From UBA8919 sp041658185 (GTDB lineage Bacteria > Elusimicrobiota > UBA8919), in the NCBI GenBank assembly GCA_041658185.1, contig JBBAAR010000003.1, forward strand, positions 62,001 to 126,000: DNA of 64,000 bases. Direction: 5' to 3'. The notes below the pieces were generated by a model. The model ran no database searches and was not told the DNA's origin. It was given only the letters and a program-made list of their open reading frames with translations. Both the position numbers and the translations under genes were made by a program. Positions 16,607 to 25,245 of the stretch are shown here, piece after piece. Every line of letters begins with the position of its first letter. Positions within the stretch are counted from its first letter, which is position 1.

Positions 16607-17601
16607 AGATTTATTGTTTTACCCTGTTTTATGGAATTTTGAACCGCTTCCAAAATTTTTACAACAGGCAGTGATTTTCTCGCCGATGTCAGCGGTTCTT
16701 TACCTTCTTTGATACATTCTACAAAATGCGCCGCTTCAATTTCCAATGGTTCTTTGAAATCAATTTTTGGTATGAAAATATCGCCTGCCCGGTGGATTAA
16801 CTGAAACTGCCCGAATGTCTGAAAATCGTCAAATCTGTCTATGCCTTTGTCATAAATCTGAACCTTCATATCCGATGAGACATCGTCGTATATAACCATT
16901 TTTTTACTTCCGACCACGGTCATCTGTCTTATTTTGTGAGGGTCAAGCCATGATACGTGAATCACCGCGGCTGTCCCGTTTTCAAATTTTATATTTGCGG
17001 ATACGAAATCGTCAATCCCCTTTTGGATAAATGAAACCCCTATACCGTTGACGGATTTTGCTTTTTGATTTAGCCAGTAATTGATTATGGAAACATCGTG
17101 AGGTGCAAGATTCCACCAAACATTTACATCGCGTCTTACGATGCCGAGGTTTAATCGTTGCGAATAGATATAATAAATGTCCCCAAGTTCGCCCGAATCA
17201 ATAAGTTCCTTTACTTTTATTACCGCCGAATTGTAAAGAAATGTGAAGCCGACCATTAAAATAAGTTTTTTCTTTTGGGCAAGTTCTGTCAGTTCCTCCG
17301 CTTCTTCCAGTGATGTCGTGAACGGTTTTTCAACAAAAACATTTTTTCCGTTTTCAAGTGATTTTTTTACAAGTTCGTAATGTGAAGATGCAGGCGTTGA
17401 AATAACAATTCCCGAAATGTTACTATCGGTTAATATGTTGTCAAAGGTTTTTTCGCAGTGAACATCGGGATAATTTTTTTTAAGTTTGGCTAATAATTTT
17501 TCGTCGGTATCGCATATAATATGTAATACGCCGATTTTGTGAAAATTTCTCACCAAATTTTTTCCCCAGTAACCGCATCCAATAACAGCAATGTTTTTCA
17601 T
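16603..17601 (-). CDS. Gfo/Idh/MocA oxidoreductase, WbpB/WlbA-like sugar 3-dehydrogenase
   Basis: 332 residues when started at the ATG at 17601, which has AGGA six to seven bases upstream; the longer frame from 17631 would run into the preceding gene and lacks such a site. The N-terminal NAD domain has IAVIGCGYWGKNLVRNF. VEKPF (about 90-94) carries the catalytic lysine of the family, and NLAPHDVSIINYWL supplies active-site His/Asp. It would oxidise C-3 of a UDP-HexNAc uronic acid so that an amino group can be added. It is translationally coupled to the acetyltransferase gene. Confidence 0.87.
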   Translation of the reverse strand: MKNIAVIGCGYWGKNLVRNFHKIGVLHIICDTDEKLLAKLKKNYPDVHCEKTFDNILTDSNISGIVISTPASSHYELVKKSLENGKNVFVEKPFTTSLEEAEELTELAQKKKLILMVGFTFLYNSAVIKVKELIDSGELGDIYYIYSQRLNLGIVRRDVNVWWNLAPHDVSIINYWLNQKAKSVNGIGVSFIQKGIDDFVSANIKFENGTAAVIHVSWLDPHKIRQMTVVGSKKMVIYDDVSSDMKVQIYDKGIDRFDDFQTFGQFQLIHRAGDIFIPKIDFKEPLEIEAAHFVECIKEGKEPLTSARKSLPVVKILEAVQNSIKQGKTINL

Positions 17602-17609
17602 AAGAGTTC

Positions 17610-19472
17610 CTATTGATAAAATTTTTGCCACAAAAAAAATGAAATTAAACAGGTAATTTTTCTTGTGTTATCTCGTTTCCCTTCTGTATGTTCTTTTTGT
17701 ATTTGTTTAATATAGTTAAAATTGAACATTCCACTGTTCCTGCTTTCCGCATCGGATATAATCTCATTCGTAAAATTTTTTAATTCGTTTTGAAGCCAAA
17801 AAGATGTCGGCATAGCAAGTCCTTTTTTCGGCAATTTTGCAATTTCATCAGGTAAAAATTCTTTCAATGCTTTTCTTAAAATATATTTTGTCGTCAAACC
17901 CCGCAATTTTAAGTCAACGGGAATTTTTTCAGATAAGTTTATCATTTCCAAATCCAAAAACGGAACTCGACATTCCTGTGAATTCATCATCGTAGTCATA
18001 TCCGTTACCTGCAGGACACAATCCGGCAGAAAAACGTTTAAGTCAAGATATAACAATCTGTTTAACAGTTTTTCGCCGTCAACATTTTCAAGGTGCTGTT
18101 TATAAACATCAAAAGGATCCCGTCCGGTTATATTATACAAAAGTTTTTGCCTTTCGTCATCAGAAAAAATTTCTTTATATTTCATATGCGCGATTTCCGG
18201 CATCATATCAGATCCTTTAATAAATGATTTTGACTTAAAATCAAAACTCAATCTGTTATATGAAGCGGGAAGTTTATTAACGGTGTGTTTGATAATCTTT
18301 TTTAATATCTGCGGCAGTTTATTATAAAATTTTGAAATTTTTGCTGCTATTAACGTTGGATAACCGGCAAAAAGTTCGTCGCCGCCTGCACCGGAAAGAA
18401 CGACAGTAATATCTTTTTTTGACTGACGAGACAGATAATAAAGTGCAACTTGTGTCCAGTCGCCGTGCGGTTCCGCGAGATGTTTTATGATTTCAGGTAA
18501 AAATTCTTCCACCTGTTTTGGTTTCAGTATGCAATCGGAATGAATTGTGTTATATTTTTTAGCGACGATTTTTGCTTCGTCAATTTCGTTATATGTCTTT
18601 CCGTTTTCATAACCGACGGTGTAGGTTTTCGTGGCTTGTCCCAGTTTGCTCATCATAGCGACGATAGAAGTTGAATCAAGTCCGCTTGACAAAAATACGC
18701 CGAGAGGAACTTCGCTTTGAAGATGTCGTTTAACAGAATTAATAAGCGTTCTTTTTATTTCACCGATACATTCGATTTCGTCAATTTTTTCTTCCTTGAA
18801 AGAAAATTTCCAGTAGCGGTTTATTTCCATATTCCCGTTCTTTAAGAACAGATAATGTCCGGGCTGAAGTCGTTTTATGTTTTTGTAAATCGTCTGCGGT
18901 GCTGAAACATAATAAAATGAAAAATAATTTATCAATGCCTGCATATCCGTTTCTTTTGAGATATTTTTGCAGGATAAAATAGATTTTATTTCAGATGAAA
19001 AATATAAACTTCCGCCGGTAACTGAGTAAAAAAGCGGTTTTATGCCGAGACGATCTCTTGCTGCAAAAAGTTCTTTTTTTCTTTTATCCCAGATGGCAAA
19101 TGCAAACATTCCGTTCAATTTATCAAGACAGTTAACGCCTAAATCTTCGTAAAGATGCAGAATGATTTCCGTGTCGGTTTTGGTTTTGAAACGATGTCCT
19201 TTTTTTATTAAATCTTCCCGCAATTCAACGTAATTATAAATCTCACCGTTATAGACGATTACAATACCATCCGTTTCATTTGATATCGGCTGGTGTCCTC
19301 CCGCGATGTCTATTATTTTTAACCTTCGTATTCCGAGTCCGGCATAACCGTCCAAAAAAATTCCATCGTCATCAGGTCCGCGGTGCGACATTAAATCCAG
19401 CGAAATTTTTATTTCGTTTTTTTCCACAGGATTTTTTCTTTCAAAATTTATAATTCCGAATATTCCGCACAT
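17610..19472 (-). CDS. asnB: Asparagine-synthetase-B-like glutamine amidotransferase
   Basis: A 620-residue, full-length AsnB family protein. Cys2 (MCGIFGI) is the Ntn glutaminase nucleophile, followed by MSHRGPDDDG and VYNGEIYNY. The synthetase half has the PP-loop LSSGLDSTSIVA and LSGAGGDELFAGYP. In glycan loci such proteins often amidate carboxyl groups of uronic acids or peptides rather than make asparagine, so amidation of a glycan carboxyl is the favoured role here. It begins directly after the GT-C gene upstream. A second AsnB-like gene lies at 27151-29025. Confidence 0.88.
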   Translation of the reverse strand: MCGIFGIINFERKNPVEKNEIKISLDLMSHRGPDDDGIFLDGYAGLGIRRLKIIDIAGGHQPISNETDGIVIVYNGEIYNYVELREDLIKKGHRFKTKTDTEIILHLYEDLGVNCLDKLNGMFAFAIWDKRKKELFAARDRLGIKPLFYSVTGGSLYFSSEIKSILSCKNISKETDMQALINYFSFYYVSAPQTIYKNIKRLQPGHYLFLKNGNMEINRYWKFSFKEEKIDEIECIGEIKRTLINSVKRHLQSEVPLGVFLSSGLDSTSIVAMMSKLGQATKTYTVGYENGKTYNEIDEAKIVAKKYNTIHSDCILKPKQVEEFLPEIIKHLAEPHGDWTQVALYYLSRQSKKDITVVLSGAGGDELFAGYPTLIAAKISKFYNKLPQILKKIIKHTVNKLPASYNRLSFDFKSKSFIKGSDMMPEIAHMKYKEIFSDDERQKLLYNITGRDPFDVYKQHLENVDGEKLLNRLLYLDLNVFLPDCVLQVTDMTTMMNSQECRVPFLDLEMINLSEKIPVDLKLRGLTTKYILRKALKEFLPDEIAKLPKKGLAMPTSFWLQNELKNFTNEIISDAESRNSGMFNFNYIKQIQKEHTEGKRDNTRKITCLISFFLWQKFYQ

Positions 19473-21200
19473 TTAGAAAATCCTCTTTAAAATGTATACC
19501 GGTGAATTCACATGCGTATTGCCCATAGTGAAACTAAAACCGAGTATGGATTCCACCGGCTTAAAATTTTGGATAAGCGTATAATTTTTGCCATTAACTA
19601 TTTCTTTCGGAACTTCATTAATGAATATAAAATATTCCGGCCATTTTTTTATATCATAATTCCGTATAACTTCAATCCTGTATTTGCTAAAATCAAACGG
19701 TGGCAGGTGAGAGGGTTCGGGCATATAGTTTGTTCCTATTATTGAATTAGACGGTATGTTAGCAATAATCCATTTGCCCGCTGAAAGCCGAGTTGAATAT
19801 GCTGACCCGTCGATGGTAAAATTTTTAAGGCAGATAGCTGAAATTAAAGTTGCCTGAATGACGGCAAATCCGGTAAAAAATATGACCGGTAAATTTTTAT
19901 ATTTTTTATCTAAAAATCCGCTGATAAATCCTGCACCAGGAATTAGTAATATGGAAACCCACGGCAACAGGAACCGCGAATTATGCATAGACAATTGCTG
20001 GGTTTGGGTAAGCCATCCGAAAATCAACAGAGGAATTGTGCACGTCAGTATAAAAATTATATCACATTTTTTTTTTCGATATATCGCATATATTAGTCCT
20101 ATCAGAGATATAAATAATAAACCGGCCGGTAAAGTTAACGGCAATTGTTTGAGAAAAAAATCGGAAATGGCGGCTCCTTCTTTCAGATTATAAAAATTAG
20201 CGGATGTTTTCATTTCTGACAGAACATCTTTATAATTTATCAGCCAGTAAGGATTGGTAATAAAAAAAATAAAAACGCCCGCCAAAAAAGTAAAAAATAA
20301 ATTTTTGGTTATTTTTTTTGACATAATAAAATGTGCCGTTAAAGGAGCAATTATAATAAAAGCATAAACGGGTGTGGTGCCTGCGGTAAGTCCTGCCAAT
20401 ATTCCGGCTAGAATATAATTTTTTACAGTAGGAGTCGTTATCATCATAACAGAATAATATAAACAGCCTATAGCAAAAAATGTTGCAATTATATACGGTT
20501 TCATTATATGTGTTTGAAAAACTATTGCGGGACAGACAATATAAAATAAAACGGACAACAATGCGGCGTTTACGGAGCAACATTTTTTTGTAATTAAAAA
20601 TATCAATAATGCGGTCAATACGGAGAAAATTATATTTACAAATCTTCCTACGGTAAAAATTTTACCCATTTCTTCCGGCTGTTTAAAATAAAAATTTAAA
20701 TCACGATTAATTTTTACAACACCCAGAATATGCGATATACCCAAAACAGCGCCCATCCCGTATATGTAAACTCCGCCATACGGAAAAATTCGCGGATTAA
20801 AATCAAAAGATTTCGGATGCATTCCTCCCAGCGAGGATATGGTCATCTGTTCGTCAGTATGGTTAGAACGCAGAAGATACGGCCGTATAAAGTTTGTCAG
20901 CATTTTTTTATTACCATCAAAAAATAAATTTTCTTTTTCTTGTACACCCATACTTTGTAAGATAGGTGATAATGACGAGGATGAATCTTTAAGACGGCCA
21001 ACCGGGCTTCCCCCGCTTAGTTTATAGATATCGTCCCGTGTCTGTTTCATAAGTAAGTAAAAAGATTCATTCCGGAATTGTTCGGGAAAAACGAGTTCCG
21101 TTCTTTCTTTAGACGGTACTCCCCAATTAGTACCTTGCAGGTTGAAAAAAATAGAAGTTGAAATTAAAAATAATAATACTATCCAGTGATATAATTTCAT
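19473..21200 (-). CDS. GT-C (PMT-like) membrane glycosyltransferase
   Basis: A 575-residue polytopic protein. An N-terminal helix (about 5-22) is followed by an outer loop that is unusually long (about 25-150) before the next helices. It holds KERTELVFPEQFRNESFY, with acidic residues in the position typical of this superfamily, and later GGVYIYGMGAVLG. About ten further helices and a short soluble tail follow. The predicted role is sugar transfer from a lipid carrier on the outer face. The start overlaps the methyltransferase gene upstream by 4 bp, and the stop is flush with the AsnB gene. Confidence 0.72.
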   Translation of the reverse strand: MKLYHWIVLLFLISTSIFFNLQGTNWGVPSKERTELVFPEQFRNESFYLLMKQTRDDIYKLSGGSPVGRLKDSSSSLSPILQSMGVQEKENLFFDGNKKMLTNFIRPYLLRSNHTDEQMTISSLGGMHPKSFDFNPRIFPYGGVYIYGMGAVLGISHILGVVKINRDLNFYFKQPEEMGKIFTVGRFVNIIFSVLTALLIFLITKKCCSVNAALLSVLFYIVCPAIVFQTHIMKPYIIATFFAIGCLYYSVMMITTPTVKNYILAGILAGLTAGTTPVYAFIIIAPLTAHFIMSKKITKNLFFTFLAGVFIFFITNPYWLINYKDVLSEMKTSANFYNLKEGAAISDFFLKQLPLTLPAGLLFISLIGLIYAIYRKKKCDIIFILTCTIPLLIFGWLTQTQQLSMHNSRFLLPWVSILLIPGAGFISGFLDKKYKNLPVIFFTGFAVIQATLISAICLKNFTIDGSAYSTRLSAGKWIIANIPSNSIIGTNYMPEPSHLPPFDFSKYRIEVIRNYDIKKWPEYFIFINEVPKEIVNGKNYTLIQNFKPVESILGFSFTMGNTHVNSPVYILKRIF

Positions 21201-21904
21201 TTCGGTTTCTTTGCTATAACTATAAGGTTCATTCCTATAGGCGGTTTGATGCTTCTTTCTATTTTTGTTAGGAGTGGAACAAATTTGTCAAACACAATCG
21301 GCTGCACGATTGGGAATCTGTTTCTTTTTAGTATTTTTCCGTTAAGATACCAACCGAAAATTCCCAAAAAATTGCTGTAAAATATTTTATCTATTTGAAA
21401 ATTACTGTTTTCAATTTTACTTTTAAGAATGTCCTTGTCATACCTGCGATAATGTTTTACATTTTCATCCAGTGACCCGAAAAGCCAGCTTAAAGCTGGA
21501 ACAAACAATAACAGATGCCCGCCGGGTTGAAGTAATCTGAACATATTTGACAATGCTTTCCCGTCGTTTTCTACGTGTTCCAATACGTTGACGGAAACGA
21601 TAGTGTCTATGTTTTTATTTTCAAGCGACAGTACTTTATCTTCGGCAATATCAAAATTATAAAGTTCCAATTCCGGATAATCTATCTCAAGGTGTTTTAT
21701 AAAAAATGGCGAAGTATCTATGCCTATCAGTTTGTCGCAGGACTTTAAAAAATAACGGGTTAAATTTCCAATACCGCATCCAACCTCTAAAATATTTTTA
21801 CCCATATAAGGTTTAAATATTTCATAAATCCATTTGTTGTAATTATGTGTTAATGCAAATGCCTTTAATGCCTCATATGCAAAAATATCTGTTTTATCAT
21901 TCAT
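21197..21904 (-). CDS. Class I SAM-dependent methyltransferase
   Basis: A 235-residue single-domain enzyme: motif I NILEVGCGIGNLTRYF, acidic motif II LIGIDTSPF, and TIVSVNVLEHVENDGKAL, then LLQPGGHLLLFVPALSWLFGSLDE. The last segment is typical of methyltransferases linked to polyprenyl-glycan assembly, where a hydrophobic C-terminal part lies near the membrane. The substrate is probably a sugar or lipid-linked sugar. It overlaps both GT-C neighbours by 4 bp, so it is embedded in a tightly coupled group. Confidence 0.83.
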   Translation of the reverse strand: MNDKTDIFAYEALKAFALTHNYNKWIYEIFKPYMGKNILEVGCGIGNLTRYFLKSCDKLIGIDTSPFFIKHLEIDYPELELYNFDIAEDKVLSLENKNIDTIVSVNVLEHVENDGKALSNMFRLLQPGGHLLLFVPALSWLFGSLDENVKHYRRYDKDILKSKIENSNFQIDKIFYSNFLGIFGWYLNGKILKRNRFPIVQPIVFDKFVPLLTKIERSIKPPIGMNLIVIAKKPK

Positions 21905-23571
21905 CTTCCCGCTCCTGTCTGTTTTTTATAAATAAGAATTGTCGGATTAAGCATGCGTAATTCGTGCGGTAAAAATCCTCCTGCTGAAACTATTCCGAAT
22001 AATTCAGGTTTTTTTTCAAATTTTTTTATTAGTTTATATTCGTCACTTTTCATAATTTTTTCAAGATATGGCATCAATTCCGGATGAGGATATTTGTCCT
22101 TTAATTTGAGAATAGGATAATATTCAAAATCGGATAGTATCACATAATCGGAATTTATTTTGTTAAGTTTTTCAATATCCCCCCAGCCGGTCTGATAAAT
22201 TTTATATTTTTTTATACCGGTATAAAAGGGTTCTGTTTCCGTATACCAGTAAAGAGTCATCACAATAGACGGATTCCAGAAATATACATCGGTCACCGCT
22301 ATTTTTTTACCTTCCGGAATATTTTGCTCTATCCATTCCGATGATTCATCGCGGATATCCTTTTCAGTCATCATTTTTAGATATGCCAAAGAATAAAAAA
22401 GCGTTGTAATGGACACAGCGAATACTGCAGTAATCATTGAAAAACGGATATGTTTTTTCGCATTTTTTAAGACCGACATAATAAATCTTGCCGATAAAAT
22501 GCAAAGCAATGGTATGTATGGCATTTGCCATCTGAGTACTTTCCACGGCGACATTATGCCTATAAACAGCAAATAGATAATAATCCACAACAGGATTAAT
22601 ATGTCCATTTTTTCCCTTTTAATAAAAGCGAATATAATTCCGCACAAAAAAAACAAAGAAAGAGGAATTCCAAAACTGTATTTGGGGGCTGTTATCAGAT
22701 AAAAAATTAAATTATTTTGAGGCCCGAAACAGTCCAAGGGATTTGTGGATGGATTCAATGTAATGTTAATTTTTTTTGAGTATTTAAGAGAAGCCAAAAA
22801 AGTTTGAGGTTCTAATATACTATAAGGGTTCCCAATAAAGAAACCCAGCGGAATAAAAAGGATATAAAACAATAATCTTTTGTCCAATATTTTGTTTTTA
22901 GATAATATATGTGCTAAAATTGGAATTATCACCAAAGGGAAGATACTATATTTAGTTGCTCCGGTTAAACCCATAAGAAGTCCGGTAATTATATATATTT
23001 TAATACTTGCTTCTTTATAAATATAGTAAGATAAAATCAAAACAACAGTTGTCAGGAATGTAAGTAAGATATCAGTTACAATATAGTGTGAGTAAATAAT
23101 GTGTAAAGGAGTTATGGCAAGAAAGAACGCCGCTAATAGACCGATTTTGTTGTTGCCATAAAATATTTTTCCAATGAAGAAAAGTAATATGATTGTTGCT
23201 ATACCAAAGAAAACAGAGAAACTTCTTCCCGTTACATATAATTTTACAAGTTCATTCGGATTGTTCTTATAATAATCAAACGATGAATAAATCTCTACAA
23301 TGTTGAATATAGAAGCAAGTTTTATCCATACAGCCATTAGATACGGCTGAAATGTCCCCTTTATTTGAACAGTATCTGTATTTAATCTGAAATTAAGTTT
23401 TCGTGGATTTATACCCTGGTATGCCTTTAATACTTCTGATTCATCCGGGTAATAAGAAGCAGCATGAAAATATTTGGATGTAGATAGACCCCAAGTTAAT
23501 CCTGTAATTCTTAGTGTCAGCCCGATAAAGGTTATAAATATTAATATTATAAAAATTGAGTAGCGTTTCAT
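21901..23571 (-). CDS. GT-C (PMT-like) membrane glycosyltransferase
   Basis: A 556-residue protein with an N-terminal helix and then a loop containing SYYPDESEVLKAYQGINP; the D-E pair is the PMT/ArnT catalytic-loop signature. IYSHYIVTDILLTFLT and GATKYSIFPLV match positions conserved in glycosyltransferase 39 enzymes. The soluble C-terminal region (about 400-556) carries DESSEWIEQNIPEGKKIAV, also seen in related proteins here (REWIVRNIPEKSKIL in the gene at 7875-9287), so several of these are paralogues. It starts directly after the GT2 gene upstream, which could supply its lipid-linked donor. Confidence 0.78.
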   Translation of the reverse strand: MKRYSIFIILIFITFIGLTLRITGLTWGLSTSKYFHAASYYPDESEVLKAYQGINPRKLNFRLNTDTVQIKGTFQPYLMAVWIKLASIFNIVEIYSSFDYYKNNPNELVKLYVTGRSFSVFFGIATIILLFFIGKIFYGNNKIGLLAAFFLAITPLHIIYSHYIVTDILLTFLTTVVLILSYYIYKEASIKIYIITGLLMGLTGATKYSIFPLVIIPILAHILSKNKILDKRLLFYILFIPLGFFIGNPYSILEPQTFLASLKYSKKINITLNPSTNPLDCFGPQNNLIFYLITAPKYSFGIPLSLFFLCGIIFAFIKREKMDILILLWIIIYLLFIGIMSPWKVLRWQMPYIPLLCILSARFIMSVLKNAKKHIRFSMITAVFAVSITTLFYSLAYLKMMTEKDIRDESSEWIEQNIPEGKKIAVTDVYFWNPSIVMTLYWYTETEPFYTGIKKYKIYQTGWGDIEKLNKINSDYVILSDFEYYPILKLKDKYPHPELMPYLEKIMKSDEYKLIKKFEKKPELFGIVSAGGFLPHELRMLNPTILIYKKQTGAGR

Positions 23572-24279
23572 TTAGTTAAAATTTGTACCGATTAAAATTT
23601 CTTTGATTAAATATCTTAGAAAAAGCAGACCCGTAGGTATCGATTTGGATTTACTTGTTCCTCCAAGTCTATCACCCTCTATAGTGGGAAATTCTTTTAT
23701 TTTTTTTTTAAGTTTCATGGCTCTTATGGATAGTTGATATTCAATAACATAACCGTGCCCATCAGGATTTAACTCAATAAAAACAGGTTTTTTTATTCCG
23801 CGGAAACCATTTATTGTGTCTGTAATATAATCGTATTTATTCCAAATAACATTAGCAAATCCGGTGAATATTTTGTTCGCCCAAATGCGGAAAGGAAGTT
23901 TTTTGTTGTCTTCTTCATTTCTGGAACCTTTCAAAAACCTTGATGCAATTACCATATCAAATCCGTTTTCAAGATGTTTAATAATGTTAACAATATCATC
24001 AGGATTTTCATTACCGTCCGGACTAAAAAAAACAATATTGTCATATTTTGCTTTTTTAACACCAATTCGGAATGCTTCTGCCCTTCCCGGTTTATCTTGA
24101 ACATAAGTGACTATATTATTTCTAACAAGGAAATCTATTGTACCATCAGTTGAACCGCCGTCAATTGAAAAAATGTCATCAATTTTGTTTATCGGTAATT
24201 TATTGAATATTTTTTTTAAACCGTCTATTTCATTAAAAGTAAGTATTATTAAAGTAGCATTTAATTTGTTATTTTCCAT
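23572..24279 (-). CDS. Family 2 glycosyltransferase, polyprenyl-phosphate sugar synthase type
   Basis: A 235-residue GT-A protein: ILTFNEIDGL, SIDGGSTDGTIDF, and FFSPDGNENPDD in the place of the usual D-x-D metal site, then MVIASRFLKGS and NGFRGIKK. It resembles DPM1-like enzymes that charge a polyprenyl phosphate. It is clearly related to the C-terminal GT2 domain of the DegT fusion protein two genes upstream (shared MVIASRFL, RG-I-K/R, I-K-E/I-I-S ending), so one probably arose by duplication of the other. It overlaps the epimerase gene by 11 bp. Confidence 0.82.
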   Translation of the reverse strand: MENNKLNATLIILTFNEIDGLKKIFNKLPINKIDDIFSIDGGSTDGTIDFLVRNNIVTYVQDKPGRAEAFRIGVKKAKYDNIVFFSPDGNENPDDIVNIIKHLENGFDMVIASRFLKGSRNEEDNKKLPFRIWANKIFTGFANVIWNKYDYITDTINGFRGIKKPVFIELNPDGHGYVIEYQLSIRAMKLKKKIKEFPTIEGDRLGGTSKSKSIPTGLLFLRYLIKEILIGTNFN

Positions 24280-25243
24280 AATTTTCTTTGTACCACGCTA
24301 TTGTTTTTTTTAAACCTTCTTCCAAAGAGATTTTTGTTTTAAATCCTAATATTTTATTAGCTTTTGTAATGTCACAACTCCGTCTCGGTTGTCCTTCAGG
24401 TTTGTCTTTCAAAAACTTGATTTTTAATTTTCTATTGCTCAGTTTAACTATCATTTTAATTAGATCGGCAATACTTATTTCATCATCAGCCCCTAAATTG
24501 ACAGGATCAGCCACAGCATACTTTTCAAGAGCCAACAACATACCTCTGACAGCATCTTCTGCATATAGAAATGCCCTTGTAGATTTACCGGTTCCCCAGA
24601 CCTCAATTGTGCTCTTTGCTTCCATTACTTTTTTTATTAATGCCGGTATAACGTGTGATTTTTCAGGTTCAAAATTGTCTCTTGGTCCATATATGTTGAA
24701 AGGTCTGACAATGGCAATTTTCATGCCATATTCTTCGTAATAAAACCGGGATTGCAGTTCTATAACCCTTTTTGACCATCCGTAACCTCTGTTTGTATAT
24801 TCGGGATATTTTTCGAACCCTTCTTCCTCATGTGTCGGGATAGCAGCATCAGCAGGATAAACACACGCCGTACTTACGCAAAGATATCTATCAACATTAT
24901 TGATTCTTGAGGATTCTAACAATAATAAATTTGGTAAAACATTATTATAAAACAAGGAACCGGGATGTTTTGAATTATATTCTACCCCTCCTACCCGTGC
25001 AGCAAGAGCAAAAACATAGTCAATATTTTTTGTTAATTTGAATGTGTCTTCTTTGTTGGTCAATTCTATCCGTCTGTATTCAATTTCTTTAATAATTTTT
25101 CCGAGATTTTCTTGTCTTTCAATAGGGCGTGAACCGCATACAAAAACTTTCGCGCCGTTTTTAATAAGTTTTTCTACAAGAAATGAACCGACAAAACCTC
25201 CGCCGCCTGCTACCAAAACCCTTTTGTTTTTATAAAATTCCAT
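24269..25243 (-). CDS. NAD(P)-dependent sugar epimerase/reductase, GDP-fucose-synthase-like
   Basis: A 324-residue extended SDR: VLVAGGGGFVGSFLVEKL for cofactor binding, a VSTACVYP strand, the catalytic Y-G-W-S-K, and KSHVIPALI with the His that acts as acid/base in GDP-fucose synthases. Cys and His of the epimerase site, and the Tyr-Lys pair, are all kept, in contrast to the homologues at 53832-59708. It should interconvert or reduce a 4-keto NDP-sugar. The downstream GT2 and upstream DegT fusion suggest it helps make the same sugar. Confidence 0.85.
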   Translation of the reverse strand: MEFYKNKRVLVAGGGGFVGSFLVEKLIKNGAKVFVCGSRPIERQENLGKIIKEIEYRRIELTNKEDTFKLTKNIDYVFALAARVGGVEYNSKHPGSLFYNNVLPNLLLLESSRINNVDRYLCVSTACVYPADAAIPTHEEEGFEKYPEYTNRGYGWSKRVIELQSRFYYEEYGMKIAIVRPFNIYGPRDNFEPEKSHVIPALIKKVMEAKSTIEVWGTGKSTRAFLYAEDAVRGMLLALEKYAVADPVNLGADDEISIADLIKMIVKLSNRKLKIKFLKDKPEGQPRRSCDITKANKILGFKTKISLEEGLKKTIAWYKENYGK

Positions 25244-25245
25244 TT

